The notes below the pieces were generated by a model. That model had not been told where the DNA came from, searched no databases, and worked only from the letters and a program-made list of their open reading frames with translations. The translations under genes were made by a program, and so were the position numbers. From Aradus depressus (Eukaryota > Arthropoda > Insecta > Hemiptera > Aradidae), in NCBI GenBank assembly GCA_963662175.1, contig OY759224.1, forward strand, positions 28,529,489 through 28,593,488: a stretch of DNA of 64,000 bases, read 5' to 3'. Positions 13,501-25,500 of this stretch are shown one piece after another; position 1 is the first letter of the stretch, and each line of letters opens with the position of its first letter.

Positions 13501-16500
13501 CTAAAGAAAAGTAAAAATGAAATAAAGTATCAGTATAAATAAATAAATACAAAAATAAATAAATTAGTGCTAAAGTATAATAATAATAAATATAGATAAA
13601 TAACAAATTGGAATGAGAGAAAGGGCGGAAAGAGAAAGAAGAACGCCCAGACAAGGTTTGAAATAAAATTAATTTTAGAAAAACGGGACTAAGCAGAATA
13701 AGTTAGAAAAGAACGAAGAAGAAAAAAAAAAATCGTTGAATCGCCGGCAATGTACTTCCCCCTCCAAAACCAGTCGACCGTTAGCACCCGCAAAGAAAAA
13801 AAAAAGTCGACCGTTAGCGTTAATATTCAACAGTTGATTTACATTACATCGGCAGTAATTCGGGTTTTTGAATTGAGCCCCGTCCTCTTCCCTTCAACCG
13901 ATATTTCTGAAATTTGACAGGTTACGTCTTCATTAGGTTTTGACTTTAAATCAGTTCACACACAAATCTACACATAGACAGATTTTTTTTCTTCTTCATA
14001 CTTGGAAGCTAGCTAGAGGTCGAGAAACATGAAATTCCGTTGAAAAGTCCGCATCGAATTTTTGAGCGATTACTTAATTTACCCTATACTACTTCGTATA
14101 GCTGGGAAAGTAAAAATAAATAAAATAAAAGAAAAATTAATAATAAAAATTTATAAAATTAACAAAATAGATATAATATGTATGATAGAACTAAATAAAA
14201 CATTTAGAAAGAAAATAATAAAAATGAAATAAGTAAATAACTGGAATAATTAGAGATAACTGACGTTGACGAATGGGAAAATATGGGGGAGCGAGAATAA
14301 AGAATTAGGCAACTTTAACAATGTTTTAATAGATTGTACTCAGTGACTACGGAGTGTCACCACTGGGTGATTTCTCCTCATCGTATATACTTTTTATACA
14401 GTTGTAAACATCTCTTTGTAAATAAAAATAAATAAAATAGTGTGCGTTCAGTTAGTAATAGGAACATTTGAAAAATATTAATATAAATGGAATGGAATTT
14501 ATATGTAGTAATATGGTTAAACAGTCATGTAATAGAAAAATATTTAAAAAAATAGAGAAAAAATTGTACTTTCGGGGAAAAAATATATATAAGTAAAGTT
14601 GTACCGGTATCGTCAGCACAAAGTTCCAAAGTCAATGTTTATATTGTAAAAAAGCTATCATTATGAAGATTTCAAATATATATTCATTTGTTTGGTTATA
14701 TTTATTATTATTTTAAATTTAAAAAAGGAATAAACGGGTTTGCATAAGAGTCCACCCCTTTTATTATCAAAACTTTAGGCGTGCGCGAAAGTATTACCCG
14801 CACAAAAATTCATAAGGCAATAAAACTTCGAAGGAATGTTTTTGATAGGTTCTTCGATAAAATCTTCTTTGTCTGGTTCAAATTAAATTATTTTTCGAAT
14901 TTTTTCGAAATTTTTAGAAATTATACAAAAGCTCGGACTTGGCGATTATGCTTGCGCATTCTGAGTTGACAAGTAATAAATAGGAATTATGTATACTCAC
15001 AAATAACTTTTATGGCGGCTGTATTCTGCTGAAAGTCTAAATTTGTCCGCTGGAAACACAGTTGGATCCAGTCGAACACAGGATAGCAGCTTGGAGAATA
15101 AAGACTTAACCTCGGTCATGAGGTCGTACTGCGTTCCAAACAGTTCATCTTGACCAGGAATCTGAAACGTACATGCCTCTAAAAGTAAGTTAATTCAAAA
15201 TTAAGTAACTATTTCTTTAGAAAATATTAAAAAAATGTTGGGGTATCTGTTTTTCATGTTTCCAGTTTTCAATGCTTCGTCCCATAAGTAATGTCGGTTT
15301 TTCGAAATTATTATATTGTTTACTTTATTATATCCTCTAGATTATGATTAGTGTTTGAAAAGGGATTAATAACTCACTTTTTCATCCTGTTATATATGAG
15401 GGGGGGGGGGGGGGGGGGGGGGGGGGGAGTACAAAAAGGCGAGAATGCGGCTTCCGCTTACCAAAAAGTGGTGGAAATTTATAGATCTCGGCAGTTGCAG
15501 CCCCAACGAAAACTAGAAGAGGACTCCATCCGCGGAATTTGTTATTGTCTGTTTGGGGGCATATTGAAGGAATTATACATTAGATATTTTTAAAATATAA
15601 CCAGACAATTATGAAAGTGCTCTACTGCGATCAACTTTATCGTTTGAAGCTAGTCTTGGAAGACAAAAAAAACGTCCTTCTCTGGTCAATGGGTGCGGAT
15701 TTTTATTTCAAGAGGACAATGCAAGAACTCATGAAAGTCTCTATAAAAACTATACCACTTGGTTTGGAAATTAAAGACCTAGAATTTTTTAAAAGGAAAT
15801 TTAGAAGATGGAGCAGGTTGTAGAACACTGTAGAAAGTTCATCAATAATTTTAAGAATTAACACAGTAAGTTTTTTATTACTTTTCATCCCAGAATACAA
15901 TAACAGACATTACTTATAGGATGACCTCATGAAATAAAAATATTTTTTCAAATGGTAAAACTAGTGAGATTTGATAGTTATTATGACTCATGCCAGGGCC
16001 TTAACTCGGTCATGTCACCCACTACCAGAGCGCTCTTACGTCACTCTGGTAGAATTACATGATTCATCTTAACTTTTGGGTTTGAGGAGAATCTGAATTT
16101 GTATATAATATATTTATCACAGCTTCATTCCTCCAATTTATTTTTGCTTTTTATAACCTAATAACAATTATAGTTAGTTATTGCGGTTCATGCCTACGAG
16201 GTCATATCGCCTACTACCAGAGCGCTCTTTCGTTACTCTGGTGGACATGAGCCCGAGTCTACTTTAGGAGCCCTAAATTTTGCTTGTCTAGGTTTATTCA
16301 CCGAGGGTAAGGAGCTTTAACGAGTACTCAACATCACACAGGCTCGGGACCATCACTTAACGTCCCATCCGAATGACAGAGTGCTTAACGTAATTCTTCT
16401 TTTTTAATAGAAATGAGGCAAATAGTGAATATAACATAGAGGGAATTCTGACACGCAACACATTCATTATTAAACATCCGGCTGATGATGACATGTTTTC

Positions 16501-19500
16501 CATTTCATATTCTCACAATAATTAATATTAAACAGTCCTGTTGATAAGCTCAGGTTGGGTCACATAGGTTTTTGTTTTGTGATGCACATTTTCGTATAAT
16601 GCGACCAGAATATTCATTCGGAAAAAAGAAGTTGAATGGGAGTGCTCATATTTTATTAAATCAAGCTGGTGCAATAAACACTGCACATAGAAGCTCAATT
16701 ATGGCTAATTGGGTTTTTTTACTTCCCCAGGGATGGGGGAAGTTAGGTAATCGGTAAGAAATTGAGTTGTTTTCGTTTTTTCGACCCCCCGATTCCAAAA
16801 ATGTACTATGTGTATCCAGAACCTTAGATTATGATTTGTATACAAATATTCTTTGAAAAGGGATTAATAACTCATTTTTTCATCCTGTTATATTGGAGGG
16901 GGGGAGGACAAGAGTTCTAGTTAACATTTTGAAATGTGGCTTCCGCTTACCAAAAAGTGGTGGAAATTTATGGATCTCGGCAGTCGCAGCCCCCGCGAAA
17001 ACTAGGAGAGGCCTCCATCCGCGGAAGGTACCATTGTCTGTTTGGGGGTATATTGAAGGAATTATCCATTGGATATTTTTAAAATATAACCAGACAATTA
17101 CAAAAGTGCTCTAATTAAGGACGACAACTAATTATTTTCAGCAGAGGGTAAATAAGAGAGAGGGGGACTTAATACTAAACCTTAAATAAAAGTGCCAAAG
17201 TAATGAATTTATTATAGACACGAAATTTTATAATATATATAAATCCGAAAGAGGGCGCCGGTAGCTCAGTGGTATGCCTGCTTGTCTTCTGAGCTCAAGA
17301 ACGTGGGTTCGAAACCCGATCGAGGCCCTTAGTTTATTTTATCTGGGAGATAAAATAAACTTAAGCAGGCCGTCCTTCGGATGGGACGTTAAGCGATGGT
17401 CCCGAGCTTGTACGATGTCAGGTACTCGTTAAAGACCCCTGCCCTAGGTGAGTAAAAATTTAGGGTAGGCAAAATTTAGGACTCCCACAGTAGAGTCGGG
17501 CTCATGTCCACCAGAGTGAGGAAGGAGCGCTCTGGTAGTAGGCAATATGGCCTTACAGTTAAAGCTCAAGCATGAGTGGCCCAGCTGATGCACTTACTAA
17601 AGAAATGCTCTAAAAAATAGAGAATTGGGACATTAAACTCACCTCCTTCATAGGCATCCTCAGCCTGAGTATCTCACAGTACCTCTTGAGTACATGCTTT
17701 GGAGCGTGCAGCTTCACTATATGCAGTCTTTCGGTGGCCTCCCGTTCCAGCTCCAGTCCATCGTCCACCAGTCTATTTTCAAAGGCTTCTCTCTTCGCTC
17801 TCGCCTCTTCTGTGTTCTCTTTTCCGTCAAGCCAGGCGAGTACAAAGTCCACTGAGCGGTAACCATCCTCGAACATGGTACTCTTCGCCTGAAAAACACA
17901 ATATTCAAAATATGATAGAATATTATAATAGATTTATTCTACATGAAAAATTACCCTTGCAGGTCGCAATAATAGTGGAAATGAAACATAAAAAATGTCT
18001 TTCCAGTTAAATAATATAAAAAAGTCGGTGAATGAACCAGAAGTTTTCTTCTGTCAAGTGTTTGGAAATATACGGATATTGATGAAGTTAATATTTTGAC
18101 AATTAAAGAGGGCTAGAGGTGCTTTGGTTGCATACACCCACCACGATTGTGGGTTCGAATCCCGTCTGGCGGAGTTTTATTACAAGAGATACAAGTCTCT
18201 CCTGAGGCCATAGATGTTGTGTAAATACTTTGATCACAAATTTTTAAGCTGAATCAAGAAAAATATACATCCAAACTTCATTATATTATTTATAGTTAAT
18301 TAGAGAGTTATTGTGACTGATATAATTGAGAATTATATTTTTATAATTTAACTTCGATGTCTTTTAACTTCGAGGTCATAATCACTAAAGCACTCTTTAA
18401 TAAAAGACACAGAGTTGTTATCCACTCACAAGTTTTATTAGCATAGTCAGCTTTCGGTCCTATAAGACCCTCTTCAGTGCTAACACTTTACAAAGGTAGT
18501 GGCCTCCACCAGTCTCTGGGTGGCAATCAGAAACTGGTGGAGACCACTACCTGTGTAAAGTGTTAGCACTGAAGAGGGTCTTATAGGACCGAAAGCTGGC
18601 TATCCTAATAAAACTTGTGAGTAGACAACAACTCTGTGTCTTTTATTAAATACAGTACGCTCACAACAACCTCCAAAAAATTACTCATAAAGCACTCTTT
18701 CGTCACTCTGGTGGACATGAGCCCGACTCTACTGTGGGAGTCCTAAATTTTGCCTTCCCCTAAATTTTTATTCACCTAGGGTAGGGGGTCTTTACAAGTA
18801 ACTGACATCGTACATGCTCGGGACCATCACTTAGCGTCCCATCCGAAGGTTTTTTCACCTCCCATATAAAAACCTTTAAGGTCTTGGGCGGGTTTCGAAC
18901 CCGCGATCTTGATCTCAGTAAGCAAGCACGCATACCACTGAGCTACCGGTGCCCTCTATTATGCTCAATTTGGGGGTTTGGGTCTCAGAAAGTAACGTTC
19001 TTTATACACGAAACAAATTTCTTAAATTGATAAGACCAATAAAAATAAAAACTTGTTTCTTCTTAATATGTGTACATATATATTATTATTTTCTCAAAAA
19101 TGTATAAAAATAACAATAATTAAACGAATTGTTTATAAACAAAAAAAAAATATATATAAATTAGCAAGTCAGTAGGAAAAATGCAGATAATGGCAAGCGA
19201 TAAGATAACTGCAGATAAAAGATAAAGTGCAAGAACATTTGAAAGTCGTTATCTGTTAGAAATATTTATTGTTTTTAATTAGACAATATTGTCTATAAAA
19301 TTGCAAAAAACATTTTTAACAATAATTTAAATGTTTATTCAGAGAATATTATTAAGAGCCAAAGACTCCAAATTTTGTGTAAATAAAACCAATTTTTTAC
19401 AGGTGCAATGGACCATATTTCTATTGATTTATTTATAATAATTTAAATTTTGCTTGTGCGATGTCAGAAACCCCAGAATGACGAAAGGGCGCTCTGAAAG

Positions 19501-22500
19501 TACGCGATATAATTTCGCAGTTGTTGCCCGGGCATGAGTCACAAAAACCAAAACGAATTGTTGAACTCTTCAATATAACTTGTTAGAAGGGACAATCAGA
19601 AAACACCTATTTCTGTTTAAATTTCATTAAAATAGACTATCAAACATATAAAATAAAATAAGTATAATATCCATATTGAACAAATATAATAATAATAATA
19701 ATAATATTTACAGTATTTTCCCAAAACAGAACCGGTATGAAGCATGTATGCGATGTCAAAACACAATTGGGCACCAAATACATGACTTAAACTTCAAATT
19801 TGAAAATTTCTTAAAGAAAAACCAAAGAACCTTCAACCCATTCACTAAGGTAAGTGCCCCCTGGTTGGGCCAACTCTGTTACTGTTACAAATCTACTGAG
19901 AATTGATTGGATGCGGTTCGGGTTCAATGTTGAAACTCACAAACCAGCTATGTCCTTACACAGTGTCAATACTCCCTCGTTTCACTTTTAAAAAAATGTT
20001 ATTTAATAAGAAATAAAATTAAAATAAATTGAATTCAACCATCCTGTAAAATTTCACTTTATACTTCCCCAGGTCAGAAATTTGTTGTTGAATTTTCACA
20101 CAATTTTCCTGTTTTCCCCCCTAATTTCAAAAATGAAAAATAAAAAACACTTCCCGAGTATCTATGAACACGATAACTCCCAATAGAATAAATATATCAA
20201 CATTAAATTTTATTGTTAGTTATTGTGACTCATACCCCAGCTATAACTACTAGATCCCTACTACCAGAGCGCTCTTTCGTTAATTTAGGGGATATGACCC
20301 GACTCTACTGTGGAAACCCTAAATTTTGCCTACCTAGCTTTACTCACCTAGGGTAGGAGAGTTACACGAGTATCTGACATTGCACAGGCTCGGGAACATA
20401 GCTTAATTTCATATCCGATAAACGGCGTGCTCAATCACCTCCCAGATTAAAAAAAACATGTTTCGAACCCTCGATCTTGAGCTCAATAGGCTAGCAAGCT
20501 ACCTCAAGCAGTCTCGAAATGTTGCGGGGGTGGGGAGGCGAACAGTCCGAACAAGACGCCCTGAATGAGCGCTGAGCCACCCATTCGGGGCAACTTGAAG
20601 ACCAGTCTTTGTCCGGCGCCGTCATGGTACGGAACTAACTAGTTATTGCTAGATTTATTTTTATTTTATTTAACACTTTAAAAGAGAAAAAAAAGGAGAA
20701 GGCGATGGTGGCAGGAAAAAATTTATTTGGAAAGGAGCAACGCGACCACTCCATTTTTGAAACTGAGATGGGAGAGAAGGGGAAATAAAATAAAGAGAGG
20801 GTTTGCTCATTCGGTTCGGAGTTTTGAGTCAAAAAACCCGCGTGCTCCTTTGATGTACCGACTTTTCTCGGATCGGGCTGAGCGCATTCGCATCCGAATG
20901 CTCACCCAGTACACACATGAGCATTTGAGCGGCGAACGTATGCTCATTCGGGGCGAAGTACCCAGCTTTATTATATGTATCCGGAACCCCCTCCGACACA
21001 ATAGACTTGTTTACAAAATGATCCAAACCAGTGATCCGAAATGGTAGTAGGATCCCAAGTACCTTTGGAAGGTTATTCTCCTGTTAAGAGCTTGTAAACT
21101 AATTTGATTACAGCATAATAAAGTACACCCTATGGATAAAGAGCAGGTTGTCATCCATGTTTTTTCCTTCAGGATGTCCAGCAAAAAATCCTCTGATATT
21201 TCTCAAATTACATTTTTATCCTGGTGAAAAAATGAATACAATAACTAGGTGTTTGCAAAAACTGAGCTGAGTCAGGCATATTTGTATAAAAGACTCAGTT
21301 AATGTTTTAATAATTATCAGTAACTTCTCACCTTGTATGTTCTTTATGAATATATTAATACTTTAAATAGATTTCAATTTAATTCAATGGATTTTTTCTA
21401 GTCTTTTTGTAGACAACAGCTGTGAATATTTTTATCGAAAAAAAGTCAAGTACGTTAGAACACTGAAAAAAGCGGCTCAAAAAAAGTGATGTCCAATGGT
21501 AAACCGAAAAGGGCTTCGCCCGGATTTTTACATTTGAAATAGAAAAATTCTATTTTGCGTGAAAATTTTGTCTCTCAATTGATTTCAATGGGGATTTCGT
21601 TTTTTGGTGATTATTCCTCCGTGGTATGTTCGATTTCAGATTTTTTTTAGTAGTAAACCATCGTGGCAAATTTCAATGGGATCGGTAAAGGGGTTTAGGA
21701 GGAGTACGAGTACAATGAAATACATGAGTCGCCTACCTAAGAAAGAGCTTCGTAAACTCAGCTCAATTAATTTATAATCAGGTGTACCACACTAAAATAG
21801 TATTAATCCCCCCAAAAAAGAATGAAAATCGACAGGACTAACTAAAGATCCAGATTGAACTCAATAATGTATCTGAAACTGATCAGGTACTATTTGAAGA
21901 CCCTCCTACCGATCTGTTGGTAACTAAACTTGGGTACGCAAAATTTAGGACAACTTTAGAAGTCAGGCTCATGTGCATCGGAGCGACGAAAGAGCACTCT
22001 GGTAGTAGGCAATATGAACATATAGTTAAAGCCCGGGCATGAATCACAAAACAAATAAAAAATATAAGGATATTATCAATACATTCTCTCATTACTGATA
22101 AGATATGACAATTTTATCTTTATTATAGTTTTCAATAAAGATAACAAAAACAATTATATATATATATATATATATAAGGTTATCGCATCTCAAAGAGTAC
22201 TATATCTTATCTCTTTAAACAGTTTTAAATACGATATAATACACTGTTACCCTTCTCTATATAAAATAAAATAATTAGTTATTAATAATCTTATTACTCA
22301 TAATATACTAATACTTACTGATACCCGAGGTCATATCGCCTACTACCAAATAGCTCTTCTTTCACTCTAGTGGGCATGAGCCCGACTCTACACTGGGAGT
22401 CCTAAATTTTGCCTACCCAGGTTTATTCACTCCGAACCGCTTAACTTAATTAAAAGGACGGCGTGCTCAATGTTTTTTTCACTTTTGCTAAAAAAAAAAA

Positions 22501-25500
22501 CCTAAGGGTCTCGAACCCAATAGAATAAGAAATTTAAAGAAAATGTCTTAAGCTCCTGTAAACAGGAATGAACACTTTTCACGATTATGTCAGTGTACAT
22601 AGAGTTTGTGAAGATGTAACCTAATATGAGCGGATTGGAGCTGCATGAAACTTTCCCATCGGGCTTTGGAATGTTTGAGCAGTGTTCCTAATTCAATAAA
22701 ATACATTTTAGTATAGTAAAAAAAAAAAAAAAATACTAAACAATGTTTGGTTAGTTTTTTTTCTTTTTCTTGTTGCCATGCCCATCTTGTTCACTTTTTA
22801 ATAATAATATTTAAGTTGTGGGTTCGATTCACAAAACATCCCATATTTTTTATTAGAATAAAAAAATTGGAATTATATTGAAGAAAAAAAAAAAAAACAT
22901 TATAAGTGATATACCTGTTTCATAATATTTTGTATGTTGTAATCTCAAAAGCCGTGGGAAATAGGAGACCTTCAAACTGAATCTATTGATTTAATTATTT
23001 GAAAATTTTAAAATAATTTGACTTCATAAGAGAGCGGGAGATATACACAAAAACCTTCAACTTAATTACATATAAAAAAAATGTAAGATTTTTTTCCAAC
23101 ATGTGTTACGTTTTTAAGACGATGACCTATTTATTTTATTTTATTTGGAAGAGGAAAAAACTTTGAGCACGCCGTCCTTTGGATGGGACGTTAAGGGATG
23201 GTTGTGAACCAGTACTATCGTATGTCAGGTACTCGTTAATCCCTTACTATAGGAGAATGAAAATTTAGTATAGACAGCAAAATGTATGACTCCCATAGTA
23301 GAGTCGGGCTCATGCCCACCAGAGTGACGAAAGAGCGCTCTGGTAAGAGGCGATATGACCTTGTAGTTAAAGCCCGGACATGAATCATAACTAACTTATT
23401 GTTAGTATATATTTATCACAGTATCACTTATCTTCCATTTTACTTACTAGAAATACAAAGTATAGGGGAAGTTATGTAATCGGTCAAAAATTCGATTCGG
23501 AGTTTTCAATGGAATTTCATGTTTTCCGACTTCTAGATTCCAAATATGAAAAAAAAATTATGTTTGTCTGTGAATAAGATAACTCCTGATACAATGAATG
23601 TATCGAAATGAAATTTTAAATATGAATTCAAAATACTCTTATTGTTTTTCAGCCAAATCGACTAATGGGGAAGGGGAGAATGACTGCCGATAGAATGAAT
23701 GTATCGACACATCATTTTATATGTGTAATCAAAACCCCATAGGACAACAACTATCAATTTTCAGCGGATTCGGCCGAGAGGAAGATGGGAATCAGAGGGG
23801 CCTCAATTCAAAAACCCTAATAACTGCCGATGTAATGAGTTTATCGACACAAAATTTATTATGAGAGTTTAGGAGCCTCTATGCATGTCAACTATTGAAT
23901 AATGGCGCAAATGGTCGACTTTTGTGGAGAGGGAGCGAAAAGTTAATTGATTAATTCGTTTTGGGGAAGTACATTGCCGGTGAATCACTGACTTTTTTTT
24001 GCTTTTTCAAAAATCAGCAATTACGAAAGTTTCGGGAAGCACTTCCCCATCATCCATATCTATACTTTATGTAAACATTCCTTCTATCAGTCGTACATAT
24101 CATATGATTGATAGAAGGAATATAAATATATAATATTGATTTCATATTAATATAATAATATATAAATGATCCTTCAAACACAGTATGTTTCATCATCTTA
24201 ATCTCATAGACAAAAATGTACTTGAGAAATTCAATAGCTGCAGAAGCCTTACAGTGAAACCTTAATAACATTTGAAGTAACTGGAAACATCTAATACAAA
24301 ATCTATAGCCTCAGCCGAAACAAGCTATATAAGAAATGCACATCATTATCTGGGCGCAACGGATTCATTTACATAACGGTTTTTATAAAATTATTTAAAA
24401 AAATAGTTGACTTACATAGGGACTTTTGAAACCTCACACTGAATTTTGTGTAGATATATTCATTAAATCGGCAGTTATTGGGGTTTTTTAGTTGAGGCAT
24501 GCCTTCTCTGCGGATGATGTCGCTTATAATTGATGTGTCGTCCTAATGGGGTTTTAAATTAACTAATGAAATTTTATTCATGAAAATGGCAATGAGTTTT
24601 TGTGTCGAGACGCCCCCCTAATCCCCATCTCGCTTTCGGCCGATTTGTCTGAAAATTAATAGGTGTCGTCCTCAGAGGGTTCTGGATATACACATATTGT
24701 TTCGTGTCTGTACATTCATTCTATCAGGAATTATTGTGTTCACAGACACAAAGAATTTTTTTTTTTTTTTTCATTTTTGGAATCAGGAAGTCGGAAAAAC
24801 ATGTAATTCTATTAAAAACGTTGCATCGAATGTTTGACTGAGTTCATAACTTCGTATACTTGAAGAAGTAATAATAACAAATGATTTAAAAAATTGTATA
24901 CATACGGTTGGCAAATCCAAAAATGCACAAAAACAGAACATTATAATAAAAATGAAAATCTAAAGAAACACAAGAAAATTGTCCAGTACAGGTTCTGAAG
25001 AGTATTTTTCTGTAAGCCTAAAACGATGACAACACCAGGCTGGCCATAAGAATGCGGAAACAAAATAACTTGAACCACTATTCATCCTACAAATCGATGG
25101 CCTTTAGATATTTTTCTGGAATCGTCTATTGTGCCAAAGTGTTGAATAGGCGTTTATTTTAGAACAATCAATCAATTTTTTTTTAGAAGGTTTAACAATA
25201 AACATGCCTTAAAAAGAAAGTTATAAACATTATACTATTTTTTTTTAACGAAATATTAAAAAAACGTTAACAATAAAATATTAAAAGAATTAATTATAAT
25301 ACAGACACACTGAACCAGCGTTTCTAAAAATGTTATTGTCTGCAGACCACCTTTAGAAGCCTGTATAATCTATGCATCAACTATCTACGTTATACAATGT
25401 AAAATAAATAAATAATGTATTTTATAAGTTTAGTTGGTAATTTCAAATAGCAATTTGGAAATTATTTTCCACTATAAACCTGAATAGTTTTCAAAACTAT

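Larger units (their letters stand above)
12633..15000. other. Introns around anoctamin exon 4: AT-rich, repeat copies only
   Basis: Apart from exon 4 (13391-13223) this stretch holds TACTTCCCC-family pieces (about 12815-13130 and 13735-14115) and low-complexity AT-rich DNA. The plus-strand frame at 14781-14969 shows no recognisable protein. Confidence 0.6.

Noticed and set aside
17252..17330. Functional tRNA gene
   Set aside because: A and B boxes are present, but the segment is fused to a repeated body, recurs many times and does not close into a proper acceptor stem; it is a SINE head.
17699..18010. Plus-strand frame over anoctamin exon 2
   Set aside because: Antisense shadow of a conserved exon, running on into intron sequence.
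20727..21047. Plus-strand frame of 106 codons in the first anoctamin intron
   Set aside because: Overlapping frames on the other strand are equally open; no motif or splice support.
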